64,000 nt of DNA. Source: Pseudonocardia sp. TRM90224. GTDB lineage: Bacteria > Actinomycetota > Actinomycetes > Mycobacteriales > Pseudonocardiaceae. The stretch covers positions 62,001 to 126,000 of the forward strand of contig NZ_JAJGSX010000001.1 of NCBI RefSeq assembly GCF_021245725.1, read 5' to 3'. A model generated the notes under the pieces. It saw only the letters and a program-made list of their open reading frames with translations. It ran no database searches and was not told where the DNA came from. Positions 44,913-53,145 of the stretch are shown in pieces. How positions within the stretch are numbered: position 1 is the stretch's first letter; the number at the start of each line of letters is the position of its first letter. The position numbers and the translations under genes were made by a program.

Positions 44913-45160
44913 GCAAGCCGATGAGAGTCGAGTGGTGCAGCCTGGGGCAGTCAGATCCGTCTGCACAGGTGCGCGCATCCTGGTGCTCCGGGATTGCGCC
45001 AGGTCATCCGGTCAATGGACCAACTGCCAGTGAAACGAGCTCCTTGTCCAAGAGCCAAGGGGTCGCGGTTGGCCGGATCGGTCGTGCCGACACGCGCACC
45101 GGCGACGGACAGCATCACGACGCGACGCGTCCACCGAGTTGGTCAGCATCTGGGAGCCGA

Positions 45161-45310
45161 TCAGCGATGGAGGAACGGCTCGATGCCGTCGAGCAGCCGC
45201 TGGAGTCCGATCTCGAACTGCCGATCGAGATCCGGCACGAGCTGCCTCGACCCAGGCAAGGCGCGCAACGCCCGGGAACGACCCGATCACGTCGACCGCT
45301 CGCACCCCGT
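45161..45310 (-). pseudogene. 3' relic of a TetR/AcrR-type regulator
   Basis: The minus strand near 45161-45243 reads LVPDLDRQFEIGLQRLLDGIE and then a short tail and stop, resembling the DxxFEfGLdrlLdG tail of TetR/AcrR C-terminal domains. Upstream the similar sequence is in a different frame (up to about 45310), so it is frameshifted and lacks the HTH. It forms part of a decayed stretch of DNA beside tRNA-Ala. Confidence 0.35.
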
Positions 45311-45498
45311 CTCCAGCTCCGCATCAACCGCGAGAGCCGATCCCATCGCAACACCACGCACGAAACTGCAGCGACGACAGCACTGGTGGTGCTTTTGCAA
45401 GTGTGCCGTTGCGGCTGGCCGGGCTGGGCGGCTGACACCCAGCCGCGGTGTGCTGTGCCGATCCGACCGACGTGCCCGGTCAGCGGTCTGCGGCGCGT

Positions 45499-45890
45499 CG
45501 TGTCAGGGATCAGCACATCGTCCAGCCAGTCGTAGATCGCGCCGGCGGCGCAACGCAGGACGTCGACCTGGTTGTGCAGGGCGCCGCCGAAGCAGGCGTT
45601 GAACTCCAGGAGCGTGGCCGGCGCGGTGAGGTGAGCGAACAACTGCTCGGGCTGACCGGCGAGCGTCTGATCGTGCTCCCCTTGGCCACCAGCACCGGAC
45701 AGGTGATCTTCTCCGCGACCCCGTCCCCGACGGTGAAGTCGGCCCAGGTCATGCCCTATGTGACGATGCCATCACCTGTGTGCGGTCGCATCAGAACGAC
45801 GCTGTGTCGAGCGGCAGGGCCGGCCAGGGAGGCCAGCGCGATCGGGTCGTGGGCGACGGTGACGTCGGGTTCGACCATCCGCAGACCAGC
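45499..45890 (-). pseudogene. Decayed alpha/beta hydrolase (acyl-peptide hydrolase/esterase type)
   Basis: Three pieces read in order: an upstream segment ending in RHSVVLMRPHTGDGIVT and a TAG stop; in the same frame directly after it GMTWADFTVGDGVAEKITCPVLVAKG; then in a shifted frame FAHLTAPATLLEFNACFGG, ALHNQVDVLRCAAGAIYDWLDDVL. The last two match the end of alpha/beta hydrolases with GA-x-H-CQ and F-WLDDxL tails. At least one stop and one frameshift break it and the 5' half is missing. It is followed by the TetR relic. Confidence 0.5.
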
Positions 45891-45913
45891 GCCTCAGATC
45901 GCCGACTGCAGTC

Positions 45914-46375
45914 CTAGACCCCGCGGAACACCCCGTCATCGTCGACGCTATCAGCGAACTCTTCCCAGTCCATGTTCGAGATGGACAGGTTGTTCTCCAC
46001 CGACCACAGGCTGGTGACCACAACCCGGAACTCGGCACGTGGTGGCTCGTTGTGATCAACTTGCTCCGGCCCGCGGGAGGGGGCCGGCACGAGGAGAGGG
46101 TGCTCGGCCGACGCCATCGCGGCGGTGTCGGCGACGAAGAAGACGCTGAGGCTGCTGCAGTGCGGTTCGGGGTGCAGGTCGCGCAGCTGGGATGCGGTCA
46201 GGTTTCGGTATGCCACGTCGTCGACGATGTCGACGACGGCCAGGAAGTCGTCCTCCGATGGAGTTCCGACGGCTTCGCGGAGGGCCTCCCACGATCGCTC
46301 GTCGCTGAAGTCGGTGCGTATGAGAAGCGCGCACGTAGAAGGTCGCAGCGGAGGCGGTGGATGGGGCGACGCCAC
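45914..46375 (-). CDS. DUF6924-type small protein, 153 aa
   Basis: Contains the pattern ALLIRTDFSDERSWEALREA, FLAVVDIVDDVAYRNLTASQ, an SSLSVFFVADTAAM strand, then RAEFRVVVTSLWSVENNLSISNMDWEEFADSVDDDGVFRG. I recognise this as the DUF6924 pattern (actinobacterial; unknown role). Start is GTG at 46375; no clear ribosome-binding site and an atypical Pro-rich N-terminus leave it somewhat open. It is the only intact gene in the stretch between the PadR operon and tRNA-Ala. Confidence 0.7.
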   Translation of the reverse strand: MASPHPPPPLRPSTCALLIRTDFSDERSWEALREAVGTPSEDDFLAVVDIVDDVAYRNLTASQLRDLHPEPHCSSLSVFFVADTAAMASAEHPLLVPAPSRGPEQVDHNEPPRAEFRVVVTSLWSVENNLSISNMDWEEFADSVDDDGVFRGV

Positions 46376-46454
46376 TGCGGCACTGTAGCCGTGGCCATCG
46401 ACCTGGCGAACAGTCGCGAACCTGCCCCAACATCACCCGAACCGACCAAGAAGT

Positions 46455-46504
46455 CTGGAGCAGATCCTGACCCCATTTCGTCCAGCTTCCATCGCCTGCT
46501 CCAG
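46455..46504. repeat. Inverted repeat between DUF6924 gene and tRNA-Ala
   Basis: The arms CTGGAGCAG (46455-46463) and CTGCTCCAG (46496-46504) are exact reverse complements. Directly after the right arm TGCTCCAGTT occurs a second time in tandem. There is no coding sequence here. It may be a small regulatory or recombination site; nothing decisive. Confidence 0.4.
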
Positions 46505-46569
46505 TTTTGCTCCAGTTGAACGCTGAACGATCCACTGTGAACATCAACTAGAGATCGACTACGAACGCA

Positions 46570-46609
46570 GAAAACCCCGCCTGACCTGCAGTGATGCAGA
46601 TGGCGGGGC
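46570..46609 (-). terminator. Terminator of tRNA-Ala
   Basis: On the minus strand GGCGGGG-type stems close: CCCCGCC (46575-46581) pairs with GGCGGGG (46602-46608) around an inner CTGCA/TGCAG hairpin, followed by TTTT (46571-46574). It sits just past the 3' end of the tRNA. Confidence 0.8.
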
Positions 46610-46623
46610 TTCGGATGCAAGAG

Positions 46624-46696
46624 TGGAGCTGAGGGGATTCGAACCCCTGACCCCTTGACTGCCAGTCAAGTGCGCTACCAGCTGCGCCACAGCCCC
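46624..46696 (-). tRNA. tRNA-Ala (anticodon GGC)
   Basis: 73 nt on the minus strand. Acceptor stem GGGGCTG pairs with CAGCTCC and shows the alanine identity G3-U70 wobble; anticodon stem CTTGA/TCAAG encloses loop CTGGCAG with anticodon GGC. The T-arm is GGGGTTCGAATCCCC. The CCA end is not encoded. The 3' end faces the decayed region 44913-46620, a common integration side, but no repeated copy of the tRNA end was seen. Confidence 0.95.
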
Positions 46697-46779
46697 TTGC
46701 CTGGACGACGGTACACGACCGGCCGCCACGACTTCGAACCGGGTCGCCGAGCCGGGCGCGCTGCCCTACGGTTCGGTTG

Positions 46780-48783
46780 GTGCAGCCTGCCGATATCGGA
46801 CGTCTCGTCACCGTCAAGAACCCTCGACTGTCGCCGGACGGAAGCCAGGTGGCTTTTGTCGTCAGTCGGGTCGACCTGGAGGCCAATCGGTACCGCAGCG
46901 CGGTCTGGCTGGCGGCCGCCGACGGCTCGACCCCGCCGTACCAGCTGACGGGGGGCGAGCACGGCGACGGCAGCCCGATCTGGTCGCCCGACGGCCGACG
47001 GATCGCGTTCACCAGCAGCCGCGGTGACGGTGGGAAGAGCACGCTGCAGGTGATCCCGGTGGGGGTGCCGGGCGAGACGGTCACGTTGTGCGAGCGGCCG
47101 GAAGGCATCGAGGAGCCGCGCTGGTCGCCGGACGGCAGCCGGATCGCGTTCGCGTCGCGGGAGCGGGCGGAGCGCTACTCGGAGGGTGACGACGAGCGGG
47201 CGCGCCCGCCGCGCCGGATCGACAGGCTCTTCTCCCGGCTCGACGGCGTCGGCTGGACGATCGACCGCCCGCGCGGGATCTTCGTCGTGCCGGCGGACGG
47301 GTCGGCGCAGGCCCGGCTCGTGGTCGGCGGGCCGTACGAGAACGGCGCCCCGGTCTGGTCCCCCGACGGGCGCACGCTCGCGTTCACCGCGGCCCGCGCC
47401 AAGGACTGGGACATCGCCGACAACTCCCAGGACATCCACGTCATCGACGTCGACGAGCCCGACGCCGAACCGCGGACGCTCACCGCGCGCACGCGCTCGC
47501 ACTTCCAGCCCACGTTCTCCGCCGACGGCCGCAAGATCGCGACCCTGGCCGACAGCGAGCAGATCATCCCCACCCACGCGCAGGTCTCGCTGCTCGACGT
47601 CGAGTCCGGCGAGCAGACGCTGCTGACGGCCGCACTCGACCGGCAGTGCGCGCCGTCCAGCTGCCGCGAGCTCATCTGGGACGGCGACCACCTCGTCTTC
47701 GCTCTGGAGGATCACGGCAACACGCACGTCCACCGCGTCGCGACCGACCTCTCCGGCGACGTCGAGTTGCTCATCGGCGGCACGCGAGCGGTCAACGGGT
47801 TCGACGTCGCGGGCGGGACGATTGCGTTCGTCGCGTCGACGCCGAGCGCGCTGCCGGAGCTCTTCGTGCTCCGCGACGGCGGGGAGCGGCAGCTCACGTC
47901 GCTCGGGTCGGCGTTCCACGGCACCGTCGCGTCCCGTGTTCCCGAGCACTTCACGGTGCCCTCCCCCGCCGGCGACGGTGACGTCGACGGGTGGCTGATC
48001 CTGCCCGAAGGTGCCGACGAGCGGGTCCCGGTGCTGCTCTCGATCCACGGCGGCCCGATGACGCAGTACCAGAACAGCTGGTTCGACGAGTTCCAGCTGT
48101 GGACGGCGGCGGGTTATGCCGTCGTCTACTGCAACCCGCACGGTTCGACCGGTCACACCGACGCGTGGGCCCGCTCGATCCGCCCGCCGGAGGCCGCGGA
48201 CTTCCCGGGGACGGGCTGGGGCGGGATCGACGCCGACGACGTGCTCGCCGTGCTCGACGCCGCGCTGGAACGGCAGCCGCGGCTCGACCCCGACCGGGTG
48301 GGCGTGCTCGGCGGCTCCTACGGCGGCTACCTCACGAGCTGGCTGATCGGGCACACGAACCGGTTCGCCGCCGCGTGCAGCGAGCGTGCGGTCAACAACA
48401 TGGAGTCGGAGGAGTGGAGTTCCGACGCCGCCGGGTTCTTCCGGCACGAGCTGGGTGTGAACCACGTCGACCGGCCGGACGTCTACCGCCGGATCTCGCC
48501 GGTCACGTACGTCAAGGACATCGAGACGCCCGTGCTGATCCTGCACTCCGAGGACGACCTGCGTTGCCACATCGAGCAGGCCGACGCGCTGTTCGTCGCG
48601 CTGCGGGTGCTGGGCAAGCCCGTGGAGTACTGGCGCTTCCCCGAGGAGGGCCACGAGCTGTCCAGGAGCGGATCCCCGCGCCACCGCATGCAGCGCGCGG
48701 AGATCATCCTGGACTGGTTCGGGCGCCACCTCGGCGGGAAGCGACCGACGATCACGTGGTCGCACCCCTCCCGAGAGGGCTGA
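46780..48783 (+). CDS. S9 family prolyl oligopeptidase-type peptidase, 667 aa
   Basis: An N-terminal beta-propeller with repeated SPDGxxIAF strands (NPRLSPDGSQVAFVV, WSPDGRRIAFTS, WSPDGSRIAFAS, WSPDGRTLAFTA) leads into the C-terminal alpha/beta hydrolase with nucleophile GVLGGSYGGYLTSW (Ser513), acid HSEDD (Asp592) and FPEEGHELSR (His625). This is the acyl-aminoacyl peptidase/dipeptidyl-peptidase type; cytoplasmic, no signal peptide. GTG at 46780 is preferred over TTG at 46777. It starts 84 bp from the tRNA and is convergent with the DsbA-like gene, 12 bp away. Confidence 0.95.
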   Translation: MQPADIGRLVTVKNPRLSPDGSQVAFVVSRVDLEANRYRSAVWLAAADGSTPPYQLTGGEHGDGSPIWSPDGRRIAFTSSRGDGGKSTLQVIPVGVPGETVTLCERPEGIEEPRWSPDGSRIAFASRERAERYSEGDDERARPPRRIDRLFSRLDGVGWTIDRPRGIFVVPADGSAQARLVVGGPYENGAPVWSPDGRTLAFTAARAKDWDIADNSQDIHVIDVDEPDAEPRTLTARTRSHFQPTFSADGRKIATLADSEQIIPTHAQVSLLDVESGEQTLLTAALDRQCAPSSCRELIWDGDHLVFALEDHGNTHVHRVATDLSGDVELLIGGTRAVNGFDVAGGTIAFVASTPSALPELFVLRDGGERQLTSLGSAFHGTVASRVPEHFTVPSPAGDGDVDGWLILPEGADERVPVLLSIHGGPMTQYQNSWFDEFQLWTAAGYAVVYCNPHGSTGHTDAWARSIRPPEAADFPGTGWGGIDADDVLAVLDAALERQPRLDPDRVGVLGGSYGGYLTSWLIGHTNRFAAACSERAVNNMESEEWSSDAAGFFRHELGVNHVDRPDVYRRISPVTYVKDIETPVLILHSEDDLRCHIEQADALFVALRVLGKPVEYWRFPEEGHELSRSGSPRHRMQRAEIILDWFGRHLGGKRPTITWSHPSREG

Positions 48784-48795
48784 ACGACCGGGTTC

Positions 48796-49551
48796 TCAGC
48801 CGCCGATCGCCGTCGTCAGCCAGTTGGTGTCGTTGAGGTCGATCTTGGCGCCCTTGACGGCGACGGTCGGCGTGCCGAACGTGCCGTTCGTGGTCAGCGC
48901 GGGCGTGCCGGCAGCGGCGTCGGTCTCGGTCTTCACACTGGCCGAGTGGGTGCCGCCGCGCACGCAGGTGGCGAAGTCGGCCGGCGCCTTCAGCTCGGTG
49001 CCGAACGCGATCAGCTGGTCGTCGGTGAGGCCGGCGCTGCGCTCGGACGGCTGGTTGTCAAAGAGCTTCTTGTGGAACGCCGGGAAGATCCCGGCGGGCA
49101 CCGAGCAGAGGGCCGCGTTCGCTGCGCGCGTCGAGTAGCCGGCCGGGCTGGTCAGGTTGTCCAGGATCGCGATAGCGTGGTAGCGGACGGTGATCTGCCC
49201 CTTGTCGAGCGCGGTTGTCAGCTGGGCGCCGTAGCGCTGCTCGAAGCGCTCGCACTGCGGGCAGAGGAAGTCCTCGTACACGTCGATGACGACGGGGCCG
49301 TCGCCGACGGTGACGACCGGGCCGGACGCGCTGGCCGCCTTCGTCGTGACCGCACCGGTCGAGGCGCCCAGCTGGCTGAGCCAGATGCCACCACCGACGA
49401 GCACAGCGATCACGACCACGACCGCCACCATGATCATGGGCACGCGGTCCTTGGCGGCCTTGGTCTTGCCCGGCTTGATGCCCGCCGCGGCGAGCCTGCG
49501 CTCGGCGGCCTCCTGCCGGCGCTTCTTCTCGTTGCGCGTCGCTCCGCCCAT
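48796..49551 (-). CDS. DsbA-like thioredoxin-fold protein, membrane-anchored, 251 aa
   Basis: The N-terminal part is basic (NEKKRRQEAAERRLAAAG), a single TM helix follows (VPMIMVAVVVVIAVLVGGGIWL), and the periplasm-side thioredoxin fold has DVYEDFLCPQCERFE with CPQC at 97-100, then GTPTVAVKG near the cis-Pro loop. Such DsbA/thioredoxin_4 proteins form or shuffle disulfides outside the cell membrane. Its ATG overlaps the MauE stop by one base (TGATG), so it is translationally coupled to the quinone-linked MauE-like gene. In this genome the exported giant protein with many cysteine pairs could be a client, but this is speculation. Confidence 0.92.
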   Translation of the reverse strand: MGGATRNEKKRRQEAAERRLAAAGIKPGKTKAAKDRVPMIMVAVVVVIAVLVGGGIWLSQLGASTGAVTTKAASASGPVVTVGDGPVVIDVYEDFLCPQCERFEQRYGAQLTTALDKGQITVRYHAIAILDNLTSPAGYSTRAANAALCSVPAGIFPAFHKKLFDNQPSERSAGLTDDQLIAFGTELKAPADFATCVRGGTHSASVKTETDAAAGTPALTTNGTFGTPTVAVKGAKIDLNDTNWLTTAIGG

Positions 49552-50030
49552 CAACCGGTCCTTCCCGTGTTCACCAGCCGCGCGTCCAGCGCGAGCAACG
49601 TGCGAGGCCGCACGATCAACCAGGCCGCGAGCAGCACGAAGCCGATGTCCCGCAGCAGTTCCTGCACATAGGTCGTCTGGCCGGGCTCCACGGTTCCGCC
49701 GCCGCCGAAACAGCCGCAGTCGATCGAGAGTCCTCGTGCCCACGCCTGCGCCACACCCGCGATGAACAGCAGGAACAGCAGCGCGGAGAGCACCGCGACC
49801 ACCCGCACACCGATCCCGACGAGCATGAGCACCCCGAACGCGATCTCCACCCACGGGAGCATTGCGGCGACGACGCCGACGGCGTCGCGGGGCAGCACGT
49901 CGTAGGCACGAACGGCGACGTAGGTCTGGTCGGGGTCGACCGCCTTGAGGATCCCCGAGACCAGCCAGATCGCGGCGAGGCCGAGCCTGGCCACGGTGCC
50001 GATGACGTCCAGCACACGACCTTTGTCCAC
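49551..50030 (-). CDS. MauE/DoxX-family membrane protein, about 159 aa
   Basis: Four transmembrane helices (LGLAAIWLVSGILKAVD, MLPWVEIAFGVLMLVGIG, VVAVLSALLFLLFIAGVAQAW, LLRDIGFVLLAAWLIV) and the conserved SIDCGCFGGGG loop of MauE-type proteins. MauE-like proteins pass reducing equivalents or help thiol redox, often with DsbA/DsbD partners, as here: its stop overlaps the start of the DsbA-like gene by one base. GTG at 50030 or at 50060 are both possible starts. Likely one two-gene redox unit. Confidence 0.88.
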   Translation of the reverse strand: MDKGRVLDVIGTVARLGLAAIWLVSGILKAVDPDQTYVAVRAYDVLPRDAVGVVAAMLPWVEIAFGVLMLVGIGVRVVAVLSALLFLLFIAGVAQAWARGLSIDCGCFGGGGTVEPGQTTYVQELLRDIGFVLLAAWLIVRPRTLLALDARLVNTGRTG

Positions 50031-50101
50031 GTTTCGAGAGTAGCCGCGCCGGCGTTCCACGATCGGGTCCCCCGAGGCGGCCTAGTCCCTAGAGTTACGG
50101 G

Positions 50102-50833
50102 ATGACGGAACTCCCTGGGCCGGCGGAGTTCGCGGAGCACGCCGCCGACCACCACCACAGCGACATCTCCGGCGGTTGGCTCCGCGCCGCGGTGTTCGGG
50201 GCGATGGACGGCCTGGTCACGAACATCGCGCTGGTCGCGGGCGTCGGCGGCGGCGGGGCCACCCGCGAGATCATCGTCCTGACCGGCATGGCCGGGCTCG
50301 TGGCCGGCGCGTTCTCGATGGCGCTGGGCGAGTTCGCGTCGGTCGGGACGCAGAACGACGCCGTCGCGAACGAGGTGGCCGTCGAGCGCGACGAGATCCG
50401 CCGGCATCCGAACGCGGAGCAGGCCGAGCTCGCCGAGATGTACGAGCAGATGGGGCTCACCAAGGCGACCGCGGAGGCCGTCGCCCGCGAGATCCACGCC
50501 GATCCCGACCTCGCCGTCAAGGTGCACATCGCGCAGGAGCTGGGGGTCGACGTCGACGAGCAGCCGTCGCCGTGGACGGCCGCGATCTCGTCGTTCCTCT
50601 GCTTCGCGGTGGGCGGGGTGATCCCGCTGGTCCCGTTCCTGCTCGGCTACTCGTCGCTGGCGCTCGGCCTGCTCGTCGGCGCGGTCGGGTTGTTCGTCGC
50701 CGGCGCGCTGACCTCCCGCTTCACCACGCACACGTGGTGGATGAGCGGTGTGCGGCAGCTGTTCTTCGGCGCGATCGCGGCCGGCGCGACGTACCTCGTC
50801 GGCATGCTGATCGGGGTCAGCGTCGGGGGTTAG
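50102..50833 (+). CDS. VIT1/CCC1-family transporter, 243 aa
   Basis: Integral membrane protein of the vacuolar iron transporter class: LRAAVFGAMDGLVTNIALVAGV (first helix with the conserved NxxL), GLVAGAFSMALGEFASVGTQND with an acidic cytoplasmic section, then helices at SSFLCFAVGGVIPLVPFLL, ALGLLVGAVGLFVAGALTS and GAIAAGATYLVGMLIG. Probably moves Fe2+ or Mn2+ out of the cytoplasm. ATG start at 50102. Its 3' end overlaps the MFS gene by 17 bp on the opposite strand. The His-rich start (HAADHHHSD) fits metal handling. Confidence 0.9.
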   Translation: MTELPGPAEFAEHAADHHHSDISGGWLRAAVFGAMDGLVTNIALVAGVGGGGATREIIVLTGMAGLVAGAFSMALGEFASVGTQNDAVANEVAVERDEIRRHPNAEQAELAEMYEQMGLTKATAEAVAREIHADPDLAVKVHIAQELGVDVDEQPSPWTAAISSFLCFAVGGVIPLVPFLLGYSSLALGLLVGAVGLFVAGALTSRFTTHTWWMSGVRQLFFGAIAAGATYLVGMLIGVSVGG

Positions 50834-52103
50834 CCGGGCATTCCTGCATCGAGCACTCCGGCAGGGCGTCCTCGGCCGCCTTCGGCCGCACGGCCTGCGG
50901 CAAGGTCTCCGGTGCGCGGATCCAGAAGAGCAGCGCGACCAGTGTGACGGCTCCGGTCACCGCGAACGCGCTGCCGTACCCGCCGCCTTCGGCGAGCGCC
51001 CCGGCCGCGATCGGGCCGATGATCGCGCCGAGGTCGGCTGCCATCTGGAACCCGGCCAGCACGGTGCCACCCCGGCCCTTCGCCCCGATCACGTCGGCGA
51101 CGGCCGCGTTCATCGGTGGGTTGACCAGCCCGCTCCCGACGCCCGCGACCAGGCTGACCACGAGGAACAGCATCGGCGACGTGATGAAGCCGAGCCCCGC
51201 GGTGGCCACCGTCGAGACGACGAGCCCCGCGACGACCGGTGGTTTGCGACCACGCCGGTCGGCGAGCCGCCCCGAGATCTGCAGGGCCGCGGCGTTGCCC
51301 GCGGCGAACACCGCGAGCGCGATGCCGCTCCACGACTCAGCCTGTTCGAGCACCTCGACGACGAGCAGCGGCACGAGCGCGACCCGCACCCCGAACACCG
51401 CCCACCCGTTCGCGAAGCTCGCGACGAGCGCCGCGCGGTAGGCGGGGTGGCGAAACGCCGTGGAGAACCGGGCCGGCTCGACGGGATCACCGTCCACCTC
51501 GCCGACCTCGCCCGGACGGGCACGCAGCAGCAGTCCGCTGACGATCACGACGACCACCAGCAGCGAGGCGTAGGCGAGGAACGGCGTGCGCAGGCTCACC
51601 ACGAGGAGCACGCCGCCGACCAGCGGCCCGATGATGTTGCCGAGCAGGAAGCCGGTCGCCCACATCCCCGACGCCCTGCCGCGCATCGTGACCGGCGCGA
51701 TCCGCAGCAGCAGGGTCAGCGCGGAGACGGTGAACATCGTGGAGCCGATCCCACCGACGCCGCGCAGCACGAGCAGCTGCCAGTACTCCTGGGCGAACGC
51801 GCAGGCGCCCGTGGAGACCGCGACCACCGACAGCCCGACCATGTAGGCGGGCAGCTCGCCGAACCGGGCCACGATCCGGCCGCTGACCGGTGCGAACGTC
51901 AGCCGCGAGAACGCGAAGATGCTGATGACGAGCGACGCCGCGGTGATCCCGACGTCGAAGCTGCGCACGAACATCGGCAGCGTCGGCGCCACGATCCCGT
52001 ATCCGATGGCGATGAGGAACGACCCGAGCACGAGCACCCAGATCTCGCGGGGCAGCCGTTCCTTCGGGCGCACGACGACGACACCCACACCGCCCTCGGC
52101 CAC
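50817..52103 (-). CDS. MFS transporter, 428 aa
   Basis: Twelve hydrophobic segments and the MFS signatures: ALVLGSFLIAIGYG-type first helix, RFGELPAYMVGL loop, GSTMFTVSALTLLL, and RLADRRGRKPPVVAGL between helices 8 and 9. It is a proton-coupled exporter of drug/H+ antiporter type with unknown substrate. GTG at 52103 has GGAGGGGG upstream. Its start and the 80 bp before it are near-identical to the start of the MarR gene (53601-53680), so both genes may fire from the same kind of promoter. Confidence 0.9.
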   Translation of the reverse strand: MAEGGVGVVVVRPKERLPREIWVLVLGSFLIAIGYGIVAPTLPMFVRSFDVGITAASLVISIFAFSRLTFAPVSGRIVARFGELPAYMVGLSVVAVSTGACAFAQEYWQLLVLRGVGGIGSTMFTVSALTLLLRIAPVTMRGRASGMWATGFLLGNIIGPLVGGVLLVVSLRTPFLAYASLLVVVVIVSGLLLRARPGEVGEVDGDPVEPARFSTAFRHPAYRAALVASFANGWAVFGVRVALVPLLVVEVLEQAESWSGIALAVFAAGNAAALQISGRLADRRGRKPPVVAGLVVSTVATAGLGFITSPMLFLVVSLVAGVGSGLVNPPMNAAVADVIGAKGRGGTVLAGFQMAADLGAIIGPIAAGALAEGGGYGSAFAVTGAVTLVALLFWIRAPETLPQAVRPKAAEDALPECSMQECPANPRR

Positions 52104-52168
52104 GCGCTTGCCCCCTCCGTCCCTTCGAACCTACGCGCGAGATGCGTCAGTCGGAAGGCACGCGATGG
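52090..52168 (-). repeat. Duplicated start/promoter region, copy A (MFS gene)
   Basis: About 80 bp that repeats at 53601-53680 with a few mismatches and one single-base gap. On the minus strand it holds TTCCGA, 17 bp, TAGGTT (possible -35/-10) and the ribosome-binding site GGAGGGGG, followed by the GTG start and the codons for AEGGV. Confidence 0.7.
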
Positions 52169-52171
52169 AGG

Positions 52172-53083
52172 TCACGCCGCGGCCCGCTCCTTCTCCACCG
52201 CTTCACGGATGGCCGGCGCGATGTCGAGCCCCCATCGGCGCAGCGCGGTGAGCCCGTACTCGCCACCGCCCGGGGAGAAGAGGGTGAAGCCGGACGCGCC
52301 GTGATCGAGGACGGCGCCGGTCAGCTCCTCTACCCATTGGTCGACCGAGCCGCCGACCCACCGCCCGTCACGGTCGCGCGTGGCGGCCAACGGCCGCTCG
52401 GTGATGGCGCCGGGAAAGTTGAAGATGGTGCGGATCTCGCCGGGATCGCGCCCGGCCGCCGCCGCCTCGTCGATGACGAGCCTCGACGTCCGGTAGCGCT
52501 CGCTGAGCCAGTCGGCCGCGTGTCCGGGGATCCAGCCGTCGGCGACCCGTCCGGTGACCGCGAGCGACCGCGGCCCCACCGAGCCCGTCCATACCGCAGG
52601 TGCCGGTACGGGTGCAGGTTCGACCTGGTCGACGCGGTAGTGACGACCCTCGAACGTCACCGGCCGCCCACCTCCCGACAGAGCTTTGACCAGCACGATC
52701 GCTTCTTCGAACGCCTCGACGGCCGCGCCGGGCGTCAGCAGCGGGACACCCATCGTCGCGATCCGGCCGAGGCGTCCGCCCGCCCCCATGCCGAGCACCA
52801 CCCGCCCTCCGGAGAGTGCCGACAGCGACGTCACCGCCCGCGAGAGCATGGGCGCCGGCCGCGTCGGCAGGTTGGTGACGTTGACCAGGCCGGCGAGTTG
52901 GCGCGTCCGTCCCAGCAGGAAGCCGATCGCCGAGTAGGCGTCGAGGTTGCCGCCGATGTAGGGGTGGTCGGCGACCGAGACGAGGTCGAGCCCGTCCTCG
53001 TCGGCCTGCACCGCTGCGCGCAGCAGCACCGACGGATCCTCGATCCCGGTGTCGCCGCCGAACCCGAAGACGATGTCACGCAT
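52172..53083 (-). CDS. LLM-class (F420-dependent) oxidoreductase, 303 aa
   Basis: Bacterial luciferase-like TIM barrel: FGFGGDTGIEDPSVLLRAAV, DLVSVADHPYIGGN, LAGLVNVTNLPTRPAPML, GRVVLGMGAGGRL, then AVTGRVADGWIPGHAADWL. This is the pattern of F420-dependent LLM oxidoreductases that reduce or oxidise small organics. The ATG at 53083 has GGGAGG. The upstream double MarR box (53107-53145) lies between it and the MarR gene, so it is the likely target of MarR control. Substrate unknown. Confidence 0.9.
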   Translation of the reverse strand: MRDIVFGFGGDTGIEDPSVLLRAAVQADEDGLDLVSVADHPYIGGNLDAYSAIGFLLGRTRQLAGLVNVTNLPTRPAPMLSRAVTSLSALSGGRVVLGMGAGGRLGRIATMGVPLLTPGAAVEAFEEAIVLVKALSGGGRPVTFEGRHYRVDQVEPAPVPAPAVWTGSVGPRSLAVTGRVADGWIPGHAADWLSERYRTSRLVIDEAAAAGRDPGEIRTIFNFPGAITERPLAATRDRDGRWVGGSVDQWVEELTGAVLDHGASGFTLFSPGGGEYGLTALRRWGLDIAPAIREAVEKERAAA

Positions 53084-53106
53084 GGCAATGCCTCCCAGAA
53101 GAAATC

Positions 53107-53145
53107 AGTTCGCACCACGAACAATATTGGTTCGTGGTGCGAACT
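53107..53145. promoter_or_regulatory. Double MarR-type operator
   Basis: Two 15-bp boxes, GTTCGCACCACGAAC (53108-53122) and GTTCGTGGTGCGAAC (53130-53144), are mirror images 22 bp apart around CAATATTG. Each box itself has GTTCG-N5-CGAAC symmetry. It overlaps the last bases of the MarR gene and precedes the LLM gene. Two bound MarR dimers two helical turns apart would fit. Confidence 0.7.

Noticed and set aside
45448-46017. 189-codon plus-strand frame in the decayed region
   Set aside because: No family likeness; it overlaps the hydrolase relic and the end of the DUF6924 gene on the other strand.
46675-48765. Antisense open frame opposite the S9 peptidase
   Set aside because: Covers the intact catalytic gene on the other strand, runs into the tRNA, and shows no motif.
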